A stretch of DNA of 64,000 nucleotides from Akebia trifoliata (lineage: Eukaryota > Streptophyta > Magnoliopsida > Ranunculales > Lardizabalaceae), in assembly GCA_017979445.1 (NCBI GenBank), contig CM030711.1, forward strand, positions 18,740,922 to 18,804,921, in the 5' to 3' direction. The position numbers and the translations under genes are program-made. The notes beneath the pieces are model-generated. The model worked only from the letters and a program-made list of their open reading frames with translations, had not been told where the DNA came from and searched no databases. Of the stretch, positions 47,641-60,901 are shown one piece after another (position 1 is the stretch's first letter; each line of letters starts with the position of its first letter).

Positions 47641-50480
47641 TATTTTGAGCATCTAACTTAAACCCTAGGCTAGAGGAAGACTGGTATTCCATTGAAACCT
47701 ATTATTAGTACTTGAATAGCAATTATTGTGGGTTTGTAACGAACCTTAGGACTATTTTGATTATCGCTTGGATTCTCTTGCATATCCATGAATTTATGAG
47801 CTTATGATTTATATTTGCATTGCTTATGTTAATTCAGTTTGATCTCAAAATTATCATCTTAGGGTTACATTCACGGTCTTGCATCAACTTTGGTATCAAA
47901 GCCCTAGATTTAGCTTAGGGTTTTGTCGTCACACATTTAAATTAAGATTCATAAAGATTATCTTGTGCATTGCATTAACCTCTAGGAAACCATAATCTTA
48001 GGGCAAATATGTCCACTCGTAGTGTTAAGGGTGACCACCCCGTGATGGATCTCGCTAAGCTTACTCAAGTAGTAACAACCCTTTCAAATCACATGTGGCT
48101 CAAAATACAACTGATATCAATGCTTGCTTGACCGCTTTGGAGTATGCCTTACAAAACAACCCTAATGCCTTACATGACACTGAGGTCCATATTGTTGGTC
48201 AAGTTAGAGGTCTAGATTTAGGTCAAGGTAGATTATCCCACCACGGCATGTTGATGTTCGGGATCCTTATGATCCCGATGATAGTCATGTGTATGGTCAA
48301 GATTGAGGCCCCAAACTTTGATGGACGACTTGACCCAAAGGCCTTTCTTGACTGGTTATCAAACATGGACCACTTTTTTGAGTAGCATGAGATGTTTGAA
48401 GGTCTTAGAGTGAGGTTTGCCAAAATGAAATTAGTAGGCCCAAGCCAAACTCTATTGGACTAATGTTGAACGTGGAATTGAGAGAGCTGAAGAGTATCTA
48501 ATTGTCAATTGGGTTGAGATTAAAGAGAAGCTTAAGGAGAAACATCTTCCTCTATCCCATCAAGAGAGACTTTTAGACCAATGGCAAACGTTTTGCCAAG
48601 GATCTATGACTGTCAAAGAATACATCGCAAAATTTGATGAATACAAGATGTGATGCGATGTCAATGAAAATCCCTATGTGACTCTATAGATTTAAGATGG
48701 GCTTACATCTTGAGCTCATTCCCCATGACATTAGCACTTTAGATCACGCCTATTAGATGGTGCAAGAGTTAGAGAGGTATTTGAAACCTCAAGTAATCAA
48801 TCAATTTGATCCTCGTGGCTGAAAGTTTCGACCTATTGCTCCTGGAGCCAAACCTAAACTAGGAAATCCGCCACCTAGGAATAAGACAGGCACTACTTCT
48901 AATGTCAAAAATAACAAAAGAAAAGCCATAATTGGTGAGCGTCAACAAGGTGACAACAAAGAAAGATGTTACATGTGCCATGGTTTTGGACACCATGCAT
49001 GCAAATGCCCCGCTAGAGACACCAACAAAGCACTGCTAATAGATGGAGCAAAAAAGGATGAAAGCGAGCAAGTTGGACTTGATGAGGTAGTATATAATCC
49101 AGAGGTTGGTGCTAGCGACGAGGAGGGTTATGATGACCCTGATAGTCACTTGGGTTGTTTTAGGCATGCATCATAAGTTGATGAGGTCTCAAGAGTCTCA
49201 GTAGTTAGGTGTGCCCTAGCACAAGAGAAGAAAACAAATGACTGGCGTAGGACTTCTATCTTCCATACTTACACTAAGCATGGGGAGAAGAACTATAAAG
49301 TCATTATAAATAGTGGGAGTAGCACAAACGTTATAACAGCTCATACCATATCTCGCTTAGGCTTAACTCATGTACCCTACCCCCAACCTTACAGAGTTGC
49401 ATGGGTAGATACATCATCCATCCCAGTTTCCCAATGGTATCAGGTCCCATTCAATTTTCATCTTACAAAGAAACCTTGTGGTGTGATGTCCTACCCATGG
49501 ATGTAAGTCATATCATTCTTAGTAGACCTTGGTTGTACGACAATGAACCATCTTTGGTCATTCCAATTCCTGCTCTTTCACCCACGAGGGTAAGAAAATC
49601 AAACTCAACCCTTTGTCACTCAAATCTCCCATGAAAAAGAAAGAAAAAACGACCAAAACAGAGATCAAACAAGGGCCGAAATGAAAGTCTCTCCCTATCA
49701 TAAATGCGAAAGAGTTCGAGAAAGAGACGAAGCATGAGACTATCATCTATGCATTGGTCACGAAAGAGGCCTCCCCTGCCACAATTATGGAAATTCCTAG
49801 ACAGGTGGAGCCAATGCTTAAAGAATTTCAAGATGTCTTTCCTGATGATCTTCCAAAAGAGCTTCCCCCGATGTGTGATATCCAATATGCAATTGATCTC
49901 GTCCCCGAAGTAACTCCCAAATTTACCACATTATAGAATGAACCCTACTAAACATGGGGAATTAAAGAAGCAAATTGCCGTGCTTCTAGAAAAAAGGTTC
50001 ATTAGAAAGAGTATGAGTCCATGTGTTGTGCCTGCCCTTCCTCACACCTAAAAGGATGGTTATTAGCGAATGTGTGAGGATAGTAGAGCAATCAACAAGA
50101 TTACCATCAACAAGTATAGGTTTCCAATACCGAGGCTCAACAATATGTTGGACATGATGGTAGGTGCAACTATATTTTCAAAGATAGATCTTAAAAGTGG
50201 CTACCATCAAATTCACATCTGTCCAGGGGATGAGTGAAAAACTACCTTCAAAACGAATGATGGTCTGTACGAGTGGTTAGTCATGCCCTTTGGGTTAACT
50301 AAAGCCCTGAGCACCTTTACGAGGGTTATGACGCAAGTGTTGAGACCCTTTATGTGTAAGTTCTTAGTGGTTTACTTAGACGACATTTTGATTTACAACC
50401 ACTCTTAGGAACAACACCTAGACCACTTGAGATAAGTCTGCGGTGCTCTTAAGAAAGAACGACTCTATGCACTCAATCAA
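47641..50480 (+). pseudogene. Ty3/gypsy gag-pol remnant, truncated after RT
   Basis: A primer-like TGGTATCAAAGCC (about 47891) is followed by gag with 'IEAPNFDGRLDPKAFLDWL' (about 48305), 'QGSMTVKEYIAKFDEYKM' (about 48600) and a CCHC knuckle 'CYMCHGFGHHACKC' (about 48970). The protease site reads 'INSGSSTNVI' (about 49310) with Asn in place of the catalytic Asp. RT follows with '[11 protein letters not shown]' (about 50185), 'MPFGLT' and 'YLDDILIY' (about 50375). Similarity ends near 50475, so RNase H, integrase and the 3' LTR are missing. Stops and frameshifts are scattered throughout. Confidence 0.85.
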
Positions 50481-51307
50481 CTCTATGACCTCGTCCCCTT
50501 TTTTTAATAAAAAAAAATAATCAATGTCATATTCCTAAATAGAACTATGGTAAACTAAACAAGCCTGTAGCACTCAACCAAACCATCCAAGCAAAAATTT
50601 AACTTTATAAACCCTCTTATAGCCAATGGCCCACTTGACCTCATGAAGAGGAACTAGACTCATTCCGCACCAGCTAAAAAGTCAAACACCTACCCAATTG
50701 CCTCCATAATTTAAATGATAACTCATGAAAATTACAAGGTCAAATTTGAATGACAACACGAAAAATTAAAAAATTCGAAATAAAATGTGTCCAAAAGACA
50801 ACCATATCTAACGGGATGATGATCTCAAGAAGGATATGCAAATGTGAAGGCACGAACAACAGAGTAGAACAATAGAATCACCTATTTCAAAAGAAGAATC
50901 TAGAATAGTGATAACCTATGAAATCCACAAAGCTAAAATTTGCCCCAAAATGTTATTTAAACCATTAAATTCATTTAAAATATTGAAATTATCTCTTAAA
51001 CCCTTTTTCTTTTCTTACCCTATGAATTCGATTAATATAAATTCAACATAGATGCATTTATACACTCACAATACTAAACATGAATTTTGCCGAAGAAATA
51101 TAGGTGCGCAACACATTTAAAAAAAAAAAAAAATTGATTTCAACCCATACAAGTTTTTTATTTGAGGCCCTAAGTGAAGTAATCATTTTTATCTATGAAA
51201 AATACATTTTGCCAAAATATTATAGATAAACTTTTATGTATAATTAAGTGTAGATTAAAAGGCTGGGGAGAAGGAGAGAAGAGGAGATGGGAGAAAATGT
51301 GGGGGGG
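50481..51307. other. non-coding stretch, nothing recognised
   Basis: AT-rich sequence between the truncated gypsy element and the hAT element. It has an A-tract at 51120 and no gene. Confidence 0.4.
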
Positions 51308-51315
51308 AGGCAAAG

Positions 51316-53211
51316 CAGGGGTGGAGCTGCTTAGGGGTGAGTGGGGGCTATAGGTCCCATTGAAGTTTTTTTATGATCTTTTAAAATTACTTTTGACCAA
51401 CCCCCACATTTTGGTAAATGTTAAAGACCTGAATTTTCAAACATACATGCATCCCAACTAGCCATGTAGTTAAATAAATAGTGTAACTGTAACATTCTCC
51501 TGCATTTTGGTAAATACTAGAGATACCCTTGAATTTTCAAAACAATGACATACATCTCATCAAAGCTTAGAAAAGATTTAGACATGTCCTCCCATGTATG
51601 AGTGAATAATAGAGACATTCCTTGTGTTTTGAACTGATGACATGCCTTCCTTGACATAAATCTTCTTGATAGACTAATGAAAAAGACCCAAACACCCTCA
51701 TCTTCAACCTCTAGTCAAAAGCCCTTGATTTTTCTTCTTGGAACCCGTCATCTTCAACCTCTTTGGATAAGTTTTTTAACACTCATCTTCAATCTTAAGA
51801 TTGTATCTATTTCGAACTTCAAACCTTTAGGCAAGATAGGATTTTTGCGGAAGCATAAAATGATTGAATTTTGGACAGAAAAATCTAAGATTTTCCACAA
51901 TGGATTAAGACAGGGTAGAAAACAATGGAGAAAGACAAAGTTGAATAGATTTAAGTCAATTTACTATTGAGGTCGAAGACTTTGAAGATGAGTAATTTTT
52001 TGAAAAACAAAATAAAATAAATGAGCTGTTTAAGGAAGTCAAAACGTTGAAATTTTGGGTAGAAAAATCTAGAGTTTTTGCAAAGGGTTAATGCTGGGTT
52101 GAAAATGATGAATTGAAGACAAGGTTGAGTAGATTAAAAATATATATAATACAGGTTGAAGAGTTTGAAGATGACTGGTTTTGGGTTTTGATATGAAAAA
52201 TCCAGGGTTTTTGGCTAAAGGTTCAATACGAGGGCATATGGTTCTTTTTTCCATTAGTTTATTAAAAAGATTGAGCTCAAAGGAGGCACATCGTCAATTT
52301 CAAAACATAAGGGGCAATTTCTACTATTCATCAAAACTTGGGAGCATATCAAAATCACTTCTAGAAGGTAATTTTGACATACACCTAAGTTTTGGTACAT
52401 ATTAAAAGATACTCTGAATTTTAATTGATGACATGCACCCCAACGGTAGTGGTGGCATGCATTGATGAGTTATTATAAAAAGTCTGAACTACCCCTTTTG
52501 AAACTAATCTCATGTTTACACCAGATATCTATTATTGAAACACTCCAAAAAAATCAATGTAACATTCATGTGTTGAAACCAATATCTCATCAAGTTCCTC
52601 CCTCTATCGAAATCAAGTTGACTTATTCAAGTCATTGTGTCTTACATGAGTCGAACCACTAACATAAATATAGTATATGTAGAGTTAGGATTAGTAGACC
52701 ACTATTTGTGAAATGTATTTTACACCATCGTCCGGGTAGTGTCCATAAAGAATCAACTACGAAATTGAATATGAGATGAATAGATGAATGATTGTTTGAT
52801 CACATATATCGAAAAAGACATGTTTAATAGCTTAACAATGAAACAATCATCCAATGCTTCCAAAACAAGAAATTCGTCGAATACAATTGTAAAAACTTCT
52901 TTAATGGAGTTTGAGGAATGGCTTCATTTTGAGAATTCTCTTTTATCGATAATGAAGGTCAAATGATATATAGTCATATTCATTATTGAAGATTTTTTTA
53001 TTCTCCTTTCCTAATGAAATCCAATGAAAAAAAAATTTTATCCTCTGTTATCATTATAAATAGAAAATAGAATAACACACTTATAGAGATTATTGGACAA
53101 CAATTGTTTACAATAATGAATCCAACATTGGCATAGAAGAAAATCAAGATTATCGGTCAGCCATCATTAACACCTAGCTCCCACTGAGTGAAAATCCTAG
53201 TTCCGCCTCTA
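51316..53211. mobile_element. hAT-type non-autonomous element (second copy)
   Basis: It starts CAGGGGTGGAGC and ends, read inward, TAGAGGCGGAAC. It shares subterminal GAGTGGGGGCTATAG and CAGTGGGAGCTAG motifs with the hAT element at 18562-19882, in inverse orientation. The flanking 8-mers AGGCAAAG (51308-51315) and AGCCGAAG (53212-53219) match at six of eight positions, a plausible decayed duplication. No transposase was recognised. Confidence 0.6.
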
Positions 53212-53385
53212 AGCCGAAGTGACTCCAGCCCTAGCCATTGGTCACATATATATACATAATTACTTAATGCATCCTATGAAAGGGACTTTTTTCTAAATCT
53301 CCTCCAATTTTTCCGTGTAACTATGGTCCATTTAGTAGACTATTTCTTTCTTAATGCCCCATATCCCCCCCCCCCCCCTCAATTA

Positions 53386-53625
53386 GTGAGATTGATGATT
53401 CAAATTGTCGAGATCGACATTTTATAACCATCGAGACCATAGATTATAAATCATTGACATCAACATTTGAATGTGAATCATTGAGATCAATATTCAAATT
53501 GTCGATCTCGATGTTTCAACATGAATCATCAAGACCAATAATTCAAATTGTCAAGATCATTAATTTAATTGGTTGATCTCAATGATTTGAATAGTCAATC
53601 TCGACAATTTAAGCTTGTCATTTTA
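53386..53625. repeat. degenerate TCGAGATCGA direct and inverted repeat cluster
   Basis: About ten short motifs of the type TCRAGATCRAYATT, in both orientations and separated by ATTCAAAT-like spacers, fill this stretch. A run of 14 C (53365-53378) precedes it. Confidence 0.5.
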
Positions 53626-53739
53626 TCAGGGTAAGAGGGCACCTTAGAAAAAAAAAAGATTTTACTAACTGGGTTCTTAAGATACCCCAAGAACTTAGGG
53701 TGCATCTAGCAGCACGTCCCTTCCGCAAGCCCTATTAAG

Positions 53740-53745
<6 letters not shown>

Positions 53746-53782
<37 letters not shown>
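53746..53782. repeat. (AT)n microsatellite
   Basis: An uninterrupted AT dinucleotide run adjoins the start of hairpin repeat copy B. Confidence 0.95.
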
Positions 53783-53784
<2 letters not shown>

Positions 53785-54105
53785 GTCCCATTCAAAAGCC
53801 AATGTTAGGGAGCCAACACCTTTGTCCTATATGACTTAATAGCAAAGAGATTACCCCCACAAAAAATCAGCCCAATCTAAAACTTCTAACCTAATCAAAA
53901 GTGGTTTAGAATTGTAAACCGTCGAATTTTACTATTAATTTGTAAACCACTTTTGATGGGGTTAGAAGTTTCAGATTGGGATGAGTTTTTGTGAGGATGA
54001 TATACTCACCATAGAGATCATCATCACAAAAAATCAGTCCAATCCAAAACAATTAGGCCATATAAGACAAATTTTGGCTCCCAACATTGGCTATGACTGC
54101 TACCC
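53783..54105. repeat. double-hairpin repeat, copy B
   Basis: It starts GGGTCCCATTCAAAAGCCAA and ends with the inverse-type GGCTCCCAACATTGGC. Inner arms ATCAAAAGTGGTTTA (about 53897) and TAAACCACTTTTGAT (about 53940) pair. CACAAAAAATCAGCCCAATC and its inverse pair on either side. Confidence 0.75.
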
Positions 54106-54113
54106 TCTATGTA

Positions 54114-54350
54114 TATAAAGAGAGAGAGAGAGAGTTTGGACGTGCCAATGGCATGGGCATCCTCTTTGGGGTTAAGGGGGTAAAGAGGAAAAACAATAAA
54201 ATTGGAGAGGTATGAGAAAGGGAGAAGAAAAACCGTAATATATAAAGTTGGAAGGGTATTATTGAAAATGAGGTAGAAGAGGAAAGGCAATAAAGTTAAA
54301 AGGATATTCATGGAAAGAAAGATAAGAGGAAAATAATAAAGTTTTTCTCG
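54114..54350. repeat. (GA)n and purine-rich minisatellite, with hairpin motif
   Basis: A short (GA)n tract is followed by a small palindrome (GTGCCAATGGCATGGGC) and CCTCTTTGGGGTTAAGGGGG. Then come about four degenerate 50-60-bp units with AGAGGAAAAACAATAAAATT-type sequence. It is the reverse complement of the repeats at 61270-61505 and 62740-63050. Confidence 0.65.
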
Positions 54351-54472
54351 AGTTTCGTAGCAAGATTAAATCCTAATCCCTGTATATATTGGGGATAAAA
54401 GGAGTGGGGTTACTTATAATTAAAAAAAAAGATAAAGGGAATGGGGTCCACTGTTGTGTTTTATTATATATA

Positions 54473-54731
54473 TGTTGGAGATTTCAATGTTTTAGGAATA
54501 ATAATTGTTATTTGAATTCAAAGTTGTTTGTTTCCGTATATTTAGGAATCTTATCACTTCAGAGTTTGAATTATTTTAAATCCTAGTTTGATAAGATTTG
54601 GTCCCTGTTTTTTAGGATAAGTTTGTTTTCCTGTTTGCTGATTTGTTTCCTGATTTGTCTATAAATAATCTTGTAAATCGTTCACTTTGGAATAATAATC
54701 AGAAGACTTTCTCTTCTTCATATTGCATTCA
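54473..54731 (+). repeat. 5' LTR of copia element 2
   Basis: 259 bp, TGTTGGAGATTTC...TTGCATTCA. TATA-like TGTCTATAAATAA near 54656. Confidence 0.9.
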
Positions 54732-54749
54732 TGGTATCAGAACAGCACC
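54732..54749 (+). other. primer-binding site of copia element 2
   Basis: TGGTATCAGAACAGC directly follows the LTR, one base off the usual initiator-tRNA-Met site. Confidence 0.85.
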
Positions 54750-57700
54750 TGAACCCATAGAAAATCTTCTATCTCCATGGCTAAAACAACCATGACTGGT
54801 CAAAAAAGACCGCAAATTTCTTCGGAGGTTACCTCTGATTCACCTACTTCTTCAGCCTCTCCATCTAATCAACTGGTGGTGAGCAATATGTGTGGAGCAT
54901 TTCGTCGTTCTCACTGGTCATAAACTCAATGGTCGCAACTACGTCCAATGGGTGCAGTCCGTTGAAATCGTTGTAGGAGGCCGTGGCAAGGAAGAATATC
55001 TCACCGGAAAGGCAACAACTCCACCGAAAAGTGATCCGAGATAGAAGGCATGGAAGACCGAGAACCTGATGATCATGTCATGGCTGCTTAATTCAATGGA
55101 CAACGAAGTTAGCCAAACATTCTTGTTCTACAAGACTGCTGCTGAGATTTGGCAAGCCGTGAAGAGAATTTATGCCGACTGGGAGAACACCTCGGAGCAG
55201 TTCGAACTCGAGAGCCGCCTCATCAACATGAACCAAGGAGACCTAGATGTCACCACATATTTCAATACCCTATCACGCCAATGGCAGCAGCTTGATATTT
55301 TTGAAGAATTTGAATGGGACACTCCTGAAGATAGCAACCAATACTAGCAGATAATAGAAAAGAAAAGGACCTTTGCATTTCTGAATGGTCTTAACAAAGA
55401 CTTTGACGCCGTCTGCGGAAGGATCCTTGCAACAAAACCACTCATACCCGTTCGAGAAGCGTTTTCCAAAGTAAGAAGAGAGGAAAGCAGAAGGCAAGTG
55501 ATAAATAAAGACCTGAACAACCAACCCATCTTAGAAAGTTCTGCGCTGGTTTCACAAGGACCCAACCCACAACAAGGAGACGCGAGGACGAGGCAGGAGG
55601 CCATGGTGTGATCATTGTCATAAGCCCAGACACACAAAAGAGACGTGTTGGAAAATTCATGGCAAACCAACCAATTGGAGACCCAGCAAGCAAACTAATT
55701 CACAGGGATATCAAGTCACAACCAAACAAATGGGAGGACTTCCTCTTACCAAGGACCAGCTGGAGCAATTGCAAAAGTATCTTACTGGCTAGTTAGTGGC
55801 TAGTCCGAACCCACTAGAAACATCATTCGGCACCCTAGTACAAAAAGGTAATTTTTTCACAGCCTTGAATGCTCACATAACAAAGGATGTTTGGATTATA
55901 GATTCTGGAGCCTCTGACCACATGACAGATTACTCCTCATATTTTTCATTGTACACCCCGTGCCTCGGAAATTATAAGGTCCGCATAGCAGATGGATCAT
56001 TATCTCCTGTTGTAGGAAAAGGCTCGATCATTTTATCCAAAGACATTACCCTTCACTCAGTTCTCCATGTCCCCAATCTTTCTTGAAACTTAATCTCTAT
56101 CAGTAAATTCACTAAAGACCTCAATTGTGTCACTAAATTCTTCTCTTCTCATTGTGAATTTCAAAAGTTGCTCTCGGGGAGGACGATTGGCAGTGCTAAA
56201 GGTTGTGATGGGCTGTACTACCTCGAAAACAATGTGACCGAGTCAAGACAAGCTCATGTGTCTCTTAAGGATTCTGTTTCTGTTTCTATTTCAAAATCTA
56301 GTGGTGAAATGTTATGGCATAATAGACTGGGTCATCCGAGTTTTCCATATTTAAAGTTTTTATTCCCAGCTTTACTTAAAAATAAAAATCTGAATTCTCT
56401 GTCTTGTGATGTGTGTCAACTTGCAAAACATACCCGTGCTTCCTATCCTCCTGTCTCATATACAGCCTCTAAACCTTTCGCACTAATACACAGTGACATC
56501 TAGGGACCTTCCTGTACTTCTAATCTAACCGGAACAAGATGGTTTATAACATTTATTGATGACCATACTAGGGTATGTTGGGTTTACCTAATGAAAGATA
56601 AATCAGATGCAAAAAGAATATTTAAGGAATTTCACTCCTTTGTAAAAACCCAATTTCTAATAGATATCCTAACCTTACATACAGATAATGAGCGTGAGTA
56701 TTTTAATACAATCTTGGGACCCTACCTAAAAGAAAAAAGGAATTTTTCATCAAAGCACTTGTCCCGGAACTCCTCAACAAAATGGAATTGCCGAAAGAAA
56801 AAATAGACATCTAGAGGTTGCTAGGGCCCTTATGTTTACAACTCATGTTCCAAAATAGTATTGGGGAGAAGCCGCTCTTACTGCATCATACTTGATAAAC
56901 CGAATGCCTACTCGAGTTTTAAAATACCAAACTCCTCTCAGCTCCTTGATGACCATATACCCACATACTTGAATATTCACTTCTCTTCCACTACGAATCT
57001 TTGGGTGCACAGTCTTCGTTCATATCCATTGCCAGAATCGGGGTAAGTTAGATCCTAGAGCCACAAAAGCCATCTTCTTAGGGTATGCCCCCTTCCAAAA
57101 GGGGTATAAATGCTATTGTCCTCTCTCCAAACGCTTCTTCACTTCCATGGATGGCACTTTTTCTGAAGATAGTCCTTATTTTTCCAATCCTAATCTTCAA
57201 GGGGAGAATGTAAGAGAAGACTACTCCTAGGAGATTGCCAAGATTGCCCTTCCTAAACCAATTTTTAGCCCATCAGTGTCTACTCCTAGACCACTAGGTT
57301 CGGACCAGCCTATTATGTCTTCAACAGATGCCACGGAAATGGAAATAGGGGGAGAATCTTTACAAAGGCAACAATCCGAGCTGCATGTCTATTCCCGTCG
57401 TCATTAAACCAAGGAAGTACAACCAATCACTACCTTAGAGCATGAAAAAGAATCCAACCCGAGAGTGACTAGTCAACAAGGTAATCAAAATCCTTCCCCA
57501 GGTCTCAAACATAAAAATCCTGATGACTTGCCTATAGCTAATCGAAAGAGTGTGAGATCATGTACATTACACCCAATTTCTTGTCATTGTTCATATAATA
57601 GGTTATCAGCTTCTTATCGAGCATTCACAACCAACATTTCTGAAGTCACTATTCCGAAGAATTTTAAGAAGCCATGACTGACACAAGGTGGAAGAAGGCA

Positions 57701-58649
57701 GTGCTTGATGAGATGGAAGCACTTGAAAAAAAAAAGACCCAGGAATTGACTAAGTTACCAAATGGGAAGAATCCAGTCGACTGTAAATGGGTATTCACAG
57801 TGAAATATAAGTTGATGGAACCATAGAGCGTTACAAGGCGAAGCTGGTAGCTAAAGGTTTCGCACAGACATATGGTATAGATTACAAGGAGACATTTGCG
57901 CCTATTGCAAAACTCAACACTATTCGAATATTGCTGTCGCTTGGTGCAAACTTAGACTAGGAGCTCCATCAAATAGATATTAAGAATGCCTTTCTTAATG
58001 GCAATTTGGATGAGGAGGTTTACATGAGTGTCCCATTAGGGTTTGAAGAAGGAAGAAGTGGAGAAGTCTGCAGATTGAAGAAATCCCTGTATAGCCTTAA
58101 ACAATCTCCTAGGAGCTGGTTTGAAAAGTTCATGCGAGTTGTTAGAAGATGCGGATACAACCAAGGACAAGCTGACCACACCTTGTTCTTTAAGCACAAC
58201 AGTGATGGGAAGAAAACTATTCTTATTGTTTATGTAGACGACATTATAGTAACTGGAGATGATAATGAAGTAGGAAGACTTAAGAAGATGTTGGCTAATG
58301 AGTTTGAGGTGAAGGATTTGGAACAGCTCAAATATTTTCTCGGAATGAAGGTTGCCTGAACTAAAAAAGGGATTTCTATATCTCAAAGGAAATATCTCCT
58401 AGACCTTTTAAAGGAGACCAGTATGTTGGGGTGCACACCAGCAGAAACTCCTATTAATGCCAATAAAAAACTCAATCTTGACAGTGGAGGAAAATCAGTT
58501 GACAGAGAACAGTACCAGCGTTTGGTAGGGAAGTTGATTTACATGTCACACACACAACCAGATATTGCCTTCGCAGTTAGTCTAGTGAGCAATTCATGCA
58601 CTCACCAAACGAAGATCACTTGCAAGCTATGTACCGTATCCTAAGGTAC

Positions 58650-60342
58650 TGAAAGCGCCCTCGATCCGCGGGGTGCGCGGATCCGCTTTTGACCTTTGAG
58701 GTTTGGGAGTCGCCACCTAGTTATTACGGTCTAGGAACCGAATATAGACTCTAAACGGATAAATCAACTAATCTACTACAAAAATATAGGTCCGGGGATC
58801 ATGTTACGGGGTTGGAAGGTGTTAGGCACCAACCCCGCCCGGCCAATGCCGGTCTCTACTTATCCCAAATAAAACTACATTGCTAACAAAAAGACCTAGA
58901 TAAAAAAATAAAAGAATTTTACCTTCGAAAGAAACAATTCTATTCCCTCAGATCTAAAAAAACCGCTCCCCCAGTACTCCTCGCTTTATTCTGTCTCCGG
59001 ATCTGATTTCTAATCTCCGAGGCAAGGTATCTCTTTCTTAGATCTGGATTCTTCGGATTTATTTACAGATTTCTGGGTGTTTTTGAAGGGTTTCTAGGTG
59101 TTTTTCAAGCTAAAATCAAAGTATGGATGTTAGGTAAGGAGTTGGGGCTTCAAAATTAGGGTTTATGGGAGGCTAGGGAAGCTTTTTGACCTACTTCTCT
59201 TAGGGTTTTTTCTTGGATACGAAAATAGGATGTGAGGACCCCTATTTATAGATTTTTTTAAGGGTTGGTTTAGATAGAATTAGTGTTTAATTATAAATCT
59301 TTTAGTTAGAGTTATATTTTAATTAGAATTGTTTTAGGTAGAGTTATATTTTAGTTAGAATTCTATTAAATAGAGTTATTATTTAATTAGAACTCTATTA
59401 GGGTTTTGACTTTTGGTCTTATTTGATTGACTTTAAGATTTTTACTTTAGTCTTACTTGATTGACTTTAATATCTAGACTTTAGTCTTACTTGATTGACT
59501 TTAAGATTTTGACTTTAGTCTTACTTGATTGACTTTAATATTTTGACTTTAGTCTTACTTGATTGACTTTAATTTTTTGGAGAACCCCCCTCTATTATAT
59601 ATTTAATTCTTTTGACCCCTAAATGAAGGGGTCCTTGAATAAATATCTTGGCAACCCTCAACAATTTTGCCTGAGAGCCTGATTGATCGATTTTTTTGGT
59701 TTAAATTTTTAAATTAATTTTATTAATGTTTCACTTTAATTATTTAATGTTTTATTTATTAATTTCAAAAATTTTAATTATAAAAATTATAAAATTACTG
59801 TTTTGCCCTCGGAGAGGACTTTTTGCATTTCAAGTCGGTTTTTAATGTTCTAGGATGTTTTAGAATCGATTTTTCATAAGGAATTCAATGGAAATATTGG
59901 TTTGTGTCATTTATGAAATTTTTTGTGTGGAATGGTCGTGAACTTTATGAGGGGTATTTTCGTAATTTTATGAAAATTGACGAAATGATTTATTTGATTT
60001 CGATTTGTTATTTTATGTGTTTGAATGGATTTTCCTTAGCGTAACGTAGGCTCTAGGGATATTTGAAGGTTAGGGGTATTTTGTAATTTGATCATTTTTT
60101 AGTGATTTTTATCGTAAAACTTTTTTTTATCTGCAAGATGATGATTTCTATGTTTCTGGGGTCATATTTTCCTAGTGTAGCGTGGTTTCTACAGTTTTGT
60201 CAGTTTGAGATACCTCATCCGGATTTCTGAAACACATCTGGTAACAAAATAAAGCAATAAAATAAACATCCATCATTAGGAATCGTTGCGATCAAGTTGA
60301 CGAGTTGATTAATCAGGCGAATGCAAAAATGGGGTGTCTACA
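58650..60342 (-). repeat. solo LTR, Tat-like family A, in copia element 2
   Basis: A 1,693-bp LTR in reverse orientation (TGAAAGCGCCCTCG...GGGGTGTCTACA). It has a perfect 5-bp duplication GGTAC at 58645-58649 and 60343-60347. It interrupts the RNase H coding region. On minus its TATA box is TCTATAAATAGG near 59240, and the GACTTTAGTCTTACTTGATT minisatellite spans about 59405-59570. Confidence 0.95.
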
Positions 60343-60406
60343 GGTACCTCAAGAGAACTCCTAGGAATGGTCTATTCTTTGGAAAGAGTCTAAAGAGATC
60401 CATTAA

Positions 60407-60454
60407 AGCTTATACGGATGCTGATTAGGCAGCTTATACGGATGCTGATTAGGC
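60407..60454 (+). repeat. perfect 24-bp tandem duplication in RNase H
   Basis: The 24 bp from AGCTTATACGGATGCTGATT to 60430 repeat exactly at 60431-60454. Both copies hold the same TAG where the domain normally has a Trp codon after 'YTDAD'. Confidence 0.95.
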
Positions 60455-60901
60455 TGACTCAATTGATGATAGGAGGTCTACTTCCAGATATTGCACCATG
60501 GTATGGGGAAACTTGGTTACATGGTGAACCAAGAAGTAGTCAGTGGTTGCTCGTAGTAGTGCTAAAGCAAAGTTCAGAGCACTGACCCAGGGGACATATG
60601 AATTAATATGGCTAAGAAGGTTACTGAATGAACTAAGAATTCCAAGTAATGATCCTATGAAGTTGTTTTGTGATAACCGGTCAGCGATTAGTATTGCTCA
60701 TAATCATGTTCACCACGACAAGACCAAACATGTCAAAGTTGACCGACACTTTATCAAAGAAAAAATTGATGACAAAAGTGTGTGTGTGATCTATATTCCA
60801 ACAGACCAGCAAGCTGCAGATTTTCTAACAAAGGGGCTACATAGACAAAAGTTTGAAGATTTTGTCAACAAGCTAGGCATGATCGATATTTTTGCACCAG
60901 C

